A stretch of 64,000 nucleotides of DNA, from assembly GCA_903954065.1 (NCBI GenBank), contig CAJBME010000250.1, positions 25,235-89,234 of the forward strand, read 5' to 3'. This DNA is from an uncultured bacterium (GTDB taxonomy: Bacteria; Verrucomicrobiota; Verrucomicrobiia; Verrucomicrobiales; V1-33). Of the stretch, positions 35,708-44,717 are shown one piece after another; position 1 is the first letter of the stretch; each line of letters starts with the position of its first letter. Made by a program: the position numbers and the translations under genes. The notes beneath the pieces were generated by a model. That model was given only the letters and a program-made list of their open reading frames with translations, made no database searches and had not been told where the DNA came from.

Positions 35708-36409
35708 ATGATCTGGGCACTTCACGGGATGGTTGGCGAACCGGCGGACTGGAATTTTCTTAAATCCACCATGCCAGACATGCGCACGCCGCTACTTTGG
35801 GCGGAGGTCGATCGCTTTACGCCATGGGCCTTTCAATTTGCCAAAAAAGTGCGCGAAGAAGACCCTCGACCGGTGTTGATGGGGTATTCTATGGGCGGCC
35901 GTTTGGCGCTCCATGCGCTGTTGGCTGCGCCCCGGCTTTTTCGCGCGGCGATCATTGTTTCCGCGCATACGGGCCTCGCGGACCGCGAGATGCGCCAGCG
36001 CCGGTGGCGGCAGGACGACGAGTGGGCGAAAAAACTGCGTTCGCTTCCGTGGGAGACGTTTTTGCGCATCTGGAACGATCAGGCGGTCTTTGACGGTTCG
36101 GCGGCTCCGGGCGAGCGCATTACGACGTTTCGTTGGCGTCAGGGCATCATCCGATCCTTTGATTGCTGGGGCCTGAGCCGGCAGGAAGACTTGTTGCCCA
36201 AACTCAGCGGGCTGCAGATGCCGGTGTTATGGATCTCGGGCGAGCACGACCCGGTTTATAGTGAACTGGGCCGGGAAGCGGTGGCGTGTTTGCCTCAGGC
36301 CCGCCATGTAGTCATCCCTTCGGCCGGTCACCGCGTACCATGGGAGGCACAAGAGGCCTTTACCGCGGCGGTAACGGCATTTCTTTCCTCAGAAAACCTG
36401 CTTACCTGA
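35708..36409 (+). CDS. menH: SHCHC synthase MenH-like alpha/beta hydrolase
   Basis: [28 protein letters not shown] (Ser nucleophile), [16 protein letters not shown]; sits in men cluster. Confidence 0.88.
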   Translation: MIWALHGMVGEPADWNFLKSTMPDMRTPLLWAEVDRFTPWAFQFAKKVREEDPRPVLMGYSMGGRLALHALLAAPRLFRAAIIVSAHTGLADREMRQRRWRQDDEWAKKLRSLPWETFLRIWNDQAVFDGSAAPGERITTFRWRQGIIRSFDCWGLSRQEDLLPKLSGLQMPVLWISGEHDPVYSELGREAVACLPQARHVVIPSAGHRVPWEAQEAFTAAVTAFLSSENLLT

Positions 36410-36416
36410 TCCCACC

Positions 36417-37229
36417 ATGTGGCACAACGTCCAGAACTTCACCGACATCACCTATCATAAATCCGAAGATGGCATTGCCAAAATCACGATCAACCGGCCC
36501 GAAGTGCGCAATGCCTTCCGTCCGCTGACTGTGCAGGAATTGCTGGCGGCTTTTGACCTCGCTCACGAAGACCCCGCCGTCGGCGTCATCATCCTCACCG
36601 GGGCCGGTGACCTCGCCTTCTGCTCCGGCGGTGATCAAAAAGTCCGCGGCCACGCCGGCTACATCGGCTCGGACGGCGTGCCCCGTCTCAATGTGCTGGA
36701 CCTCCAGAAAAAAATCCGCTCCATCCCCAAACCCGTCATCGCCATGGTCGCCGGCTACGCCATCGGCGGTGGACACGTCCTCCACATCGTCTGCGACCTC
36801 ACCATCGCCGCCGATAATGCCCGCTTCGGACAAACCGGGCCGAAAGTCGGATCGTTCGACGGCGGCCTCGGATCTAGTTACCTCGCCCGGATCGTCGGAC
36901 AAAAAAAAGCCCGCGAAATTTGGTACCTCTGCCGCCAGTACGACGCCCACCAAGCGCTCGAGATGGGCCTCGTCAATACCGTGGTCCCACTCGCCGACCT
37001 CGAAACCGAAACCGTCCAGTGGTGCCGGGAAATCCTCCAGCACAGCCCGCTCGCCCTGCGCTGCCTGAAATCCGCGCTCAATGCCGATTGCGACGGCCAG
37101 ATGGGACTGCTCGACCTCGCCGGCAACGCCACCCTGCTCTATTACATGAGCGAGGAAGCGAAGGAAGGGAAACAAGCATTCATCGAAAAACGAAAGCCAG
37201 ACTTTGGGAAGTTTCCTCGCGTGCCGTAG
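36417..37229 (+). CDS. menB: 1,4-dihydroxy-2-naphthoyl-CoA synthase
   Basis: Crotonase fold: [69 protein letters not shown]. Confidence 0.96.
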   Translation: MWHNVQNFTDITYHKSEDGIAKITINRPEVRNAFRPLTVQELLAAFDLAHEDPAVGVIILTGAGDLAFCSGGDQKVRGHAGYIGSDGVPRLNVLDLQKKIRSIPKPVIAMVAGYAIGGGHVLHIVCDLTIAADNARFGQTGPKVGSFDGGLGSSYLARIVGQKKAREIWYLCRQYDAHQALEMGLVNTVVPLADLETETVQWCREILQHSPLALRCLKSALNADCDGQMGLLDLAGNATLLYYMSEEAKEGKQAFIEKRKPDFGKFPRVP

Positions 37230-37467
37230 GCGCGCTGGCGACCGTCAGCCTCCGGAGGAAGTAGGTTCTATATCGCCCCCGTAGTGCGCCACAGGATCTG
37301 CTTATAACTAGGGGCAGGCTCTCCGTTACCCCTCCCATCCTCATTTCACACGGATCGGTATGAGGGCTTTGATCGATTCGTTCACATTCGGCGGTGGCTT
37401 CCGCTCCCACCCGAACCGCCTGCCCGGCCTGTGGGGGGGGCGGCGGCGGCTGACGCTCTGTGGACGG

Positions 37468-39678
37468 TTAGGGTTGTTGCTGGACGCGGTAGAACCGTGC
37501 GGAATCAGCGGTCGTGAGGCTGGTATCGGTGAAGCTGGTTTCAGCGCTGGTGGCGGTGATTCCGGTTTGCAGAGTGGTCCAGACGCCGAGGGTGGTGGAC
37601 GATTGGACGGCGTATTTTTGGCCGGCTACCGATGACCATTTGAGTTCGACTGGCGACGGTCCGCCGGCGGCGGGTGGAAGCAGGCTCAGGCTGGTGATGA
37701 CGAGCGGGGTGGTGGGAGGGAGGGCCGACTCGCTGTAGATGCCGAAGTCATCGACGCCCCAGTACCAGCTGGCGGTGCCGGTGTGGGTGAAGCGAAAGCT
37801 GACGCGGGCCTGATTGTCGACGCCGGCGACGCGGAAGCGCTCGTAGCGTTTGCTTTCGATCGGATCGTCATTGAGGCGACCGCTGATGAATGGGCCGAGG
37901 TTATCAAGTGGGCGAGCGAGGATGAAGTCGGCATAGCTGCCGAGGGGGATGCGTTCGCCGTCTTCCCCGATGATGCGGGCCAAGTCTCCGTAGGGGGTGG
38001 TGAGGGTGGCGATCGTATCCACGGTGCCGTCTGGTTTCCGCAGGATGTCGCTGGCATCGATCATGTACACAATCGGCTGCCAAGAGGTTCCGCCGTCGGT
38101 CGAGTATTCGAGTCCGCCGAAGCTGTCTTGATTTTGTTCGTAGTTGCTGCGGAAGGCGACCCAGATTCCTGAGCGGCCGGTCAGATTGTATTCCGGCGTG
38201 GTGATGAACATAATTTGCTGGCCGCTTTGAGTGTCGCTTTCGCCGAACAGACTCTGGCCATCGAGGGCTTGCGGCACTTGGGTGCGTCGTCCGCCGAGTC
38301 CGCCGAGCGTATCCGTGCTGGCCACGAACCACCCTGGATACGTCAGCTCATCGGATTGATTTTCAGCGGTCCAGCCCGCAGGGGTTTCGAATTCCGTTGT
38401 GCTTTCAAAGTTTTCGAAGGTACCTGGAACCAGCTGAGGAAAGGTGGAGCTCAGGTTTATGAGGGCAGGCTCGGCAAAGGCTGATTTGTTGGCGAATTGG
38501 TCTTGATGACGCACGGTGACGCGTAGCGACTGGCCGGGGAAAAACCTTTCTAGGCCAAGCGCCAACGAAGTGAGGGCGGTTGTCGAGGAGATTTCCTGCA
38601 GCGGGGCGGCGAAGCCGGTTTCAGGAGTGAAAGCGGCGCCCTCGAGGGCGACCTGCCAGACGCTGAGCGCGTGCTTTTGGCCAGGATCGGCGGCGGCGAA
38701 GGCCGGGGTGGTGACGGTCACATTGGAGCTGAAGAAGGAAGCTGACGCTGGGGCGGTCACACTGGGGCGCTGGGGCGCCGATTTTGGTGGGATGGAGTAG
38801 AGTCCGATGTTGTCCAACCCCCAGTACCAGCTGCCGGTGCCGGCATGGGCGAAGCGCAGGCGGACCGCGGACTGGCTGTCGGCGGCCGCGAGGCGGTAGA
38901 CTTCGACCCGTTTTGATTCGGTGGTATTGTCATTGACGCGTCCTTGGATGAAGGGAGCGAGCTCCGGTGAGATGGGGGCCTTGATAAAGCTGCCGTAGGT
39001 TCCGCCGAAAAACTCACCATCGAGGTTGCTGTAAGTGGCCACGTCACCATGATTTGTCATCAATGTGGATTCAGCATCGACGTTGCCGAATTCATCGCGG
39101 ACGATGTCATCGCGATCGATGAGGTAGGCGATGGGCAACCATGTTTCGCCGCGGTCGACTGAATATTCGACCGCTCCCATGCTGTCCTGATTTTGTTCAT
39201 AGGCGCTGTAAAAGACGAGGGTGACGCCCGTTTTGCCGGTGCAGTTGAAGTCTGGTGATTCGAGAAACTGAACTTGTGATCCGCCGCGTGTGTCGGATTC
39301 GGCATAAATGAAGTTATCTTGGAGCAGGGCGGTGACGGCGGTGCCGTTGATCATCTGGCCGGGGGCTACCTGTAGTCTGCGCGAGGCCTCGAGCGGCAGA
39401 GAAAGTAGGCGGTTTGTGTTGATGACGAGCCAGTTGGCGTATGATAAGGAGGTGGGGTCATCTAAACTCGGCTCCAGATTTATCTCGCTGGTAAAGTTGG
39501 TGACGGTCCACCCTGCGGCTGAAAGGTCAGCGCCTTCGGCAAAGCTTTGAAAATCCTCGAAGGCGCCGGCGATGGGGGCCGGTAGGGTGAGATTCGTCTG
39601 GGCAGTGAGCGAACCGGCAGCGAAGGCGGCGAGGCATGGAGCCAGCACGCTGGCCAGCCGATGAGTTGATGTCTTCAT
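37468..39678 (-). CDS. Secreted protein with two tandem ~220-aa jelly-roll/MAM-like modules
   Basis: Signal peptide MKTSTHRLASVLAPCLAAFAAGSLTAQ; duplicated YEQNQDS.G..EYS.D.G..W.PI.Y.ID..DI...TGT/SWYWG.D..G.YS. Confidence 0.75.
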   Translation of the reverse strand: MKTSTHRLASVLAPCLAAFAAGSLTAQTNLTLPAPIAGAFEDFQSFAEGADLSAAGWTVTNFTSEINLEPSLDDPTSLSYANWLVINTNRLLSLPLEASRRLQVAPGQMINGTAVTALLQDNFIYAESDTRGGSQVQFLESPDFNCTGKTGVTLVFYSAYEQNQDSMGAVEYSVDRGETWLPIAYLIDRDDIVRDEFGNVDAESTLMTNHGDVATYSNLDGEFFGGTYGSFIKAPISPELAPFIQGRVNDNTTESKRVEVYRLAAADSQSAVRLRFAHAGTGSWYWGLDNIGLYSIPPKSAPQRPSVTAPASASFFSSNVTVTTPAFAAADPGQKHALSVWQVALEGAAFTPETGFAAPLQEISSTTALTSLALGLERFFPGQSLRVTVRHQDQFANKSAFAEPALINLSSTFPQLVPGTFENFESTTEFETPAGWTAENQSDELTYPGWFVASTDTLGGLGGRRTQVPQALDGQSLFGESDTQSGQQIMFITTPEYNLTGRSGIWVAFRSNYEQNQDSFGGLEYSTDGGTSWQPIVYMIDASDILRKPDGTVDTIATLTTPYGDLARIIGEDGERIPLGSYADFILARPLDNLGPFISGRLNDDPIESKRYERFRVAGVDNQARVSFRFTHTGTASWYWGVDDFGIYSESALPPTTPLVITSLSLLPPAAGGPSPVELKWSSVAGQKYAVQSSTTLGVWTTLQTGITATSAETSFTDTSLTTADSARFYRVQQQP

Positions 39679-39975
39679 GGGTGACCAGTTATTGAGCCGG
39701 GAGGTGCTCAGCGCACGCAACCTTTTCGCCACATAGTTTCTCACGAAGTGTCATGAGTCATGATCGCGGCCGAATACGCTGGTCGATATGTTAGGAGAGT
39801 CGATAGCGCGTATTTCTATAACATGGCGATGGCTGCCGCCATGTTTTGTGCCTGTGGTGGGTGCTCCGGCGTGCCGGGTGCAGGCGTGCGCACGCGCACG
39901 CGTTGCTGTGAGCAGGGTTGACGTCAGCGGGGGCGCTGCCAGCGGGGATGATGCCCGCGCGGTTGCTGTCGGGCT

Positions 39976-41103
39976 TTAGGAGGCTGTGCCGTCGGGGCTG
40001 AGGCATGTTTCTGCCATCCCGAATGACAAAGTCATGCCGGCGCCGCCGAGGCCGTTGAGGATAGTCACACCTGGTTCGGGATGGTGGAGGAACCATGCGT
40101 GATCGCCGGGCATTTTGGCATAGAGGCCGTGCCAACTTTCCTGAATTTCCGAGTTGGGCAGGAGGCAGAATGTTTCGAGGTAGCGCAGCACCAATTGGTT
40201 TAGATCGGTGCGGTCGAATGGGTCATGGTGCAGGCCGTATTCGTGGGTATCGCCGAGGGTGATTTCGCCCGCCTGATTTTGGGAAACGAGAACGTGGATG
40301 CCGTGGCGGAGGTACTCTGGTGATTCTTTTTCGAAGCGGTTGACGAGGGCGGCTCGTGACGGCAGGGTGGCGAATGACTTGTAGTGGGTGAGGGTGAGTC
40401 CGGCGCAGAGCGAAGCGCCGATGTTGGCGGGCTGGGCCTGGGTGCGCATCATTTGGAGCTTGCAGCGGGTGATACCGCTCTGAGCGAGGACGGCGGGGTA
40501 CAGCGTTTCGAAATCTTGACCCGAGCAGATGACAATGGTGTTGGCTTCGTGGACGTGGCCGTCTGCGGTGTGGACCTCGCCGGAGCGAACTCGGGTGGCG
40601 GCCACTCCAAATTGAAAAGTGATGCCGTATTTTTCGGCGAGGAACGCTGGAAGTTTGAGCAAGGCCTCGCGGGGGTCGACGATCAGTTCGTCGCTGCTCC
40701 AGAGGGCCGCTTGCAGTCCCTCGAGGACGGCCACGGAGGATTTATCCCGGACTTGGTGTTTTGGCAGCAGGGCTAGGGACGGGCGGTCGGCGTGGTTAGC
40801 CGCGAAGAATTCTTCCAAGACGGCTTGTTCATCATCGTGGTACGCGAGGTGGAGCGATCCGTTTTCCTGATGCCAGATGCCGGCTTCGGTGCAGATTTCT
40901 TTCCAGATGGCGCGGCTGCGCATGGCGGTGGCGTAGAGCGGGCCGGCGGGCTGGCCGACGGGCCAAATCATGCCAAAATTGCGCACACTGGCTCCGGCGG
41001 CTTGGCGGCTGCGTTCGATAACGGTGACGGAATATCCGCGGCTGGCTAGGGCCCGGGCGGTGGCGAGGCCGACGATGCCGGCTCCGATGACGATGGCTTT
41101 CAT
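39976..41103 (-). CDS. FAD-dependent oxidoreductase, TIGR03364-like (phosphonate-associated)
   Basis: MKAIVIGAGIVGLATARALASRGYSVTVIERS (Rossmann), SVRNFGMIWPVGQPAG; neighbourhood; ATGA overlap with upstream transporter gene. Confidence 0.85.
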   Translation of the reverse strand: MKAIVIGAGIVGLATARALASRGYSVTVIERSRQAAGASVRNFGMIWPVGQPAGPLYATAMRSRAIWKEICTEAGIWHQENGSLHLAYHDDEQAVLEEFFAANHADRPSLALLPKHQVRDKSSVAVLEGLQAALWSSDELIVDPREALLKLPAFLAEKYGITFQFGVAATRVRSGEVHTADGHVHEANTIVICSGQDFETLYPAVLAQSGITRCKLQMMRTQAQPANIGASLCAGLTLTHYKSFATLPSRAALVNRFEKESPEYLRHGIHVLVSQNQAGEITLGDTHEYGLHHDPFDRTDLNQLVLRYLETFCLLPNSEIQESWHGLYAKMPGDHAWFLHHPEPGVTILNGLGGAGMTLSFGMAETCLSPDGTAS

Positions 41104-42365
41104 GGGGTGGATGGTTGTTTGGGCCAAAAGTAGGCGGCGGACAGGCCGATCAGCGCCAGTCCAAGCAGGCCGGCGCCAAGGTTGGCGGTGATCAAAAACT
41201 GACTCCAGGCCATTTCAAGGCCCGAGCATTCTTTCATAAGGAGCACGGCTATGCTGCCCAAATAACCAATCGCGTCTGCGACGTACATAATGAAGCCGAC
41301 ATTTCCCGGCTGGCGGTAGGTGGCAATCAGCCGCTCAAAAATCAGGCAGTTGAACGGCACGTACGCGAGGTAAAGGCCAATGCCGTCAAGCATGGCCCAG
41401 AGCGGAGCACTGATGTGGTTTTGGGAAAAAAGGAAGGTGCTGGCAAAGACGACAAGGAGACCTATAAGAATGATTAAATGATTGAGGAAGAAAGCTTTGC
41501 GATTATTCTGAACGAGTACTAAAAGACTCATGCTGGCCAGGATAACGATGGTGGCGGGCAGTTCGGTCTTGGCGAAGAGGGCGGATTGGCCGCCATAACC
41601 AAGCTCCTTCCATACTTCTGCGGCAAAGTTGTCGCGCAGATCGCGCAGGACGGTCAGGAGCAGGTAGGCGGCCACCAGCAGGGTGAGACCTGGCATGAAT
41701 CTCTGGAGAAATGCCCGGCGTTCCAGTCGGGTCATGGGCCGTCGTTCGGCGCGTGCGGCATGGTCGAGGGCGCTGGGAGGAGGTGTTAGGTTTAACAGCC
41801 AGGCCAATCCGGCGAGTGGGGCGATAAAAATCGCCCCGGTCATGAAGGGCATCCACAGCGCGCTGACACCCCAGTCAGTCATGAGCCAGCTGCCGACGCT
41901 TTTGACCAGCCCGGAGGCAAAAATAAGGGTGCTGGACAGCACGACACCGAGGAGTTCGGTCGAGCGGCGTCCTTCAAGATAGCTGAAAACGATCCCCCAA
42001 ATCAGTCCTAAGGGAAGGCCATTGAGCAGCATAAATCCGATGTTCCACGGGGGTGGGACAAGGGCGAATCCCAGCAATGCCAGCCAGGCGGCGCTGATCA
42101 GTATGATAATGCTCTGGCAGCGCCCCTCGGGTTTAAGTTCCGAGATGAAGCGGATGCCGTAGAACTTGCTGGCCATGTACCCAAGTGCTTGCGCCACCAC
42201 CAGCCATATTTTGTAGGCGATGCCGGCGTAGACCAGTCCATCGAAGGTGGCGGCGGTGAACGGCTTGCGGAAGGCGTACATGCATGTGTACGCCGCGGCC
42301 GCGGTGAGGGCGGCCATGAGAATCGGCGACGAGTGACGGCCGGCCGCCGGTCCATGGTGCAGCAT
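41100..42365 (-). CDS. DUF5690-like MFS-type membrane transporter
   Basis: ~12 hydrophobic segments; AAYTCMYAFRKPFTAATFDG, GLVFSYLEGRRSTELLGVVLSSTLIFASG-type segment. Confidence 0.8.
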   Translation of the reverse strand: MLHHGPAAGRHSSPILMAALTAAAAYTCMYAFRKPFTAATFDGLVYAGIAYKIWLVVAQALGYMASKFYGIRFISELKPEGRCQSIIILISAAWLALLGFALVPPPWNIGFMLLNGLPLGLIWGIVFSYLEGRRSTELLGVVLSSTLIFASGLVKSVGSWLMTDWGVSALWMPFMTGAIFIAPLAGLAWLLNLTPPPSALDHAARAERRPMTRLERRAFLQRFMPGLTLLVAAYLLLTVLRDLRDNFAAEVWKELGYGGQSALFAKTELPATIVILASMSLLVLVQNNRKAFFLNHLIILIGLLVVFASTFLFSQNHISAPLWAMLDGIGLYLAYVPFNCLIFERLIATYRQPGNVGFIMYVADAIGYLGSIAVLLMKECSGLEMAWSQFLITANLGAGLLGLALIGLSAAYFWPKQPSTP

Positions 42366-42404
42366 AGTAGGGTAAAGGAGATGGGGTGAGCGGTCCGGGG
42401 GATG

Positions 42405-43109
42405 TCAGTTTCCAGCGGTCAGTTTGGAAGCCGGATGGCTCGATATCGCCTGCACCACATCCCAAAGGTCATCGACAAGGTGGGTGTGGGGGTGGGCTTC
42501 CAGTTCGGTCCGGGTGTGCGAGCCGCTGGTCAGTCCAATGACCCAGCCGCAGCTGGCGTTGGTTCCCTCGTGCAGATCGGCGGGGGTATCACCGACTTTG
42601 GCCACCTGAGCCGGATCCGTGATGCCAAAGGTGTGCATGAGGAATTGGATCATGTCCGGGTGCGGTCGGCCTTCTGGCACCTGATCGGCGCTGACCCATC
42701 CATCGACGACGTCTTGCCATTGGAGGCGGTCGATGATGATTTGGGTGATGTCCGAGGAGAATCCGGTGTTGAGAGCGACCTTGATGCCGAGGGTGCGCAA
42801 CGTGCGGAGGGTGCGTTCGGCGGAAGGGGTGGGCCTCACGTCAGGGCTCGTTGTGTAGTGATGGCGCATGATGGTGCCGAACTCTTGGAAGATGGCATCG
42901 ATATCTTGCGCCGAGGGGGTCAGGTGCAGCGTGGTGGTCAGCAGAGTGTGAATGGCCACGGGTTTGGGGATGCCCATGACGCTGTTGGCATGCTCGCGGT
43001 TGATGGTATGGCCGAAGCGAGCCAAGGCGCTGATGAGGGCCTCGTGCACGTTGTCGCTGTCGTGGACAGTGGTGCCGGCCATGTCAAAGACGATGAGTTC
43101 TACAGACAT
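42405..43109 (-). CDS. Phosphonatase-like HAD hydrolase (PhnX/TIGR03351-like)
   Basis: FDMAGTTV (HAD motif I with D-x-A, phosphonatase-like), VMGIPKPVAIHTLL (cap Lys aligned with PhnX MGLLK), KVGDTPADLHEG. Confidence 0.87.
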   Translation of the reverse strand: MSVELIVFDMAGTTVHDSDNVHEALISALARFGHTINREHANSVMGIPKPVAIHTLLTTTLHLTPSAQDIDAIFQEFGTIMRHHYTTSPDVRPTPSAERTLRTLRTLGIKVALNTGFSSDITQIIIDRLQWQDVVDGWVSADQVPEGRPHPDMIQFLMHTFGITDPAQVAKVGDTPADLHEGTNASCGWVIGLTSGSHTRTELEAHPHTHLVDDLWDVVQAISSHPASKLTAGN

Positions 43110-43133
43110 TGAATTTTTTTGGGGAGCAGGTTT

Positions 43134-43748
43134 TTAGAGTGGTGATGAGTGCGGCGGGGCTGCGACCAGGTTGTTTTGTACATGGCGCAGGCACATGGCC
43201 TCGTAATGATTCAAGTCAGGCCGCGGTTGGTCCACGATTTTTGCCGCCTCGTCCCACAATCGCAGGTTCACCATGAGCCCGAACAACGGATGATTTTCAA
43301 AGGTTTCGGCTTCTTCCGCGGTCATGCGCCCGCCTTGCTGCCGCAGCGTCTGGCGGCTCGCCTCCGAGAGCTGTTCAAAATAATGACTGTCCTTGAAGGT
43401 CAGATATCGTTTCGCCTGCACGTGTCCCTCGACCAATTGGCAGATTTTCTCGGAGAACCCGCAGTTTCGCAGGTAGATGGCTCCTGATTGTTCATGCCGC
43501 AGCGCTCCCAGTCCCGCCATCATTTCCTCGTCGGGAAAGGCGCACAGGTGGCCAATGTCATGCAGCAGCGCGGCGATGATTATTTCTTCATCGCAGCCGT
43601 TTTCTTCGGCGATCTGTGCGCACTGGCAGGCGTGTTCAAGCTGGCTGACGGGCTCTCCGAAGTAGTCCTCGTGTCCCCGGTCATGCAGCAGCGCGAACAG
43701 TTTGCCGATAGGGTGGTTTGGGTCTCCTCGGTGTGGCATGACATTCAT
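43134..43748 (-). CDS. HD-domain protein, PhnZ-like
   Basis: HEDYFGEPVSQLEHACQCAQIAEENGCDEEIIIAALLHDIGHLCA. Start MNVMPHRG chosen (43748). Confidence 0.85.
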   Translation of the reverse strand: MNVMPHRGDPNHPIGKLFALLHDRGHEDYFGEPVSQLEHACQCAQIAEENGCDEEIIIAALLHDIGHLCAFPDEEMMAGLGALRHEQSGAIYLRNCGFSEKICQLVEGHVQAKRYLTFKDSHYFEQLSEASRQTLRQQGGRMTAEEAETFENHPLFGLMVNLRLWDEAAKIVDQPRPDLNHYEAMCLRHVQNNLVAAPPHSSPL

Positions 43749-44089
43749 GAGTGGGTCGGGAAAAGTGATTCGGACCCTCACGGCGGGATGTTTGCCGGAC
43801 GAGAAGTAAAAACCAACAACATTGTCACCCGCGAAACGGCGGTGCGGTGGCGGTTTTGGGGTTGGATGTTGCCGCCTGCCGCACTTTCGACCCACAGCCG
43901 GAGGCTCTCTCCGGGCACGTTATGAGTCGTCGTTCACCGTAAAATTGTAAACAAGAGTAAACAATGGTTGTTTCGCGAGGTTGGTTCGGGTAGTATAAAA
44001 CCAACTGAGATGTGGGGGCGGCTGCGGGGAGAAAAGTTCACTACGTGCAAACACTCATCGTCAATATCACAATCTTTTGAAAATCAATT

Positions 44090-44161
44090 GCCCCTGTAGT
44101 TCAATGGATAGAACGGAGGTTTCCTAAACCTTAAATCTGGGTTCGATTCCCGGCGGGGGCA
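44090..44161 (+). tRNA. tRNA-Arg (anticodon CCT)
   Basis: Full cloverleaf by hand: gcccctg...cgggggc acceptor; D-arm gttc-aatggata-gaac; anticodon arm gaggt-ttCCTaa-acctt; T-arm ctggg-ttcgatt-cccgg. Confidence 0.95.
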
Positions 44162-44242
44162 TCGATGCCACCGGACTATCCAATGATGAAAATTTATAGG
44201 TGGGTTTGAGGTTAGCGACTTAAATTATTCAAAATCGTTCTA

Positions 44243-44527
44243 ATGAACACTCTTCTTAGCTCTGTTTATCCCCTCCTGGGTACATTCACGATGCCAAAAG
44301 CGGCTCGTGATAAGGCCTCCGGTGGAGATGGGGCCGGGGGAATAATGGATAATGACTTGTTTTCGTGGATGATCATCGGGCTGGCCATCGTGGTGCTGGG
44401 GATAGTTTTGGCCGCGTTTTATCAAAACTGGTCGGCCGGACGCGAGCTCCGGAAGCAGCGGGAAATGGTCAACCAGATTGGCGGTCGCCGGTTGCGTAAT
44501 CTTTCGGCGGGTCCCCGCCGTCGATAA
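44243..44527 (+). CDS. Small single-TM protein of unknown function
   Basis: MDNDLFSWMIIGLAIVVLGIVLAAFYQNWSAGRELRKQREMVNQIGGRRLRNLSAGPRRR; true start may be 44345. Confidence 0.55.
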   Translation: MNTLLSSVYPLLGTFTMPKAARDKASGGDGAGGIMDNDLFSWMIIGLAIVVLGIVLAAFYQNWSAGRELRKQREMVNQIGGRRLRNLSAGPRRR

Positions 44528-44717
44528 GGCTGTGGGCTGTGGAGTGTCTGAAGGAAGGTGAGGGTGAGGGTCGTGATTTTGCGGATGGATTTTGATTTGG
44601 TGGCGGGCGAGCGAGCGGTTGGGAACGGGAGGTGATGTTCGGGTGAGTGTCGTGGTGTTTGGATGGGGCGAGCCAGAAGTGGTGACAGGTCTGACATTTT
44701 TGTGGTAGGATCACGCC

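Noticed and set aside
39750-39975. Possible Z-DNA/gcgtgcgcacgcgcacg tract as a regulatory element
   Set aside because: Short alternating purine-pyrimidine run expected in high-GC DNA; no further support.
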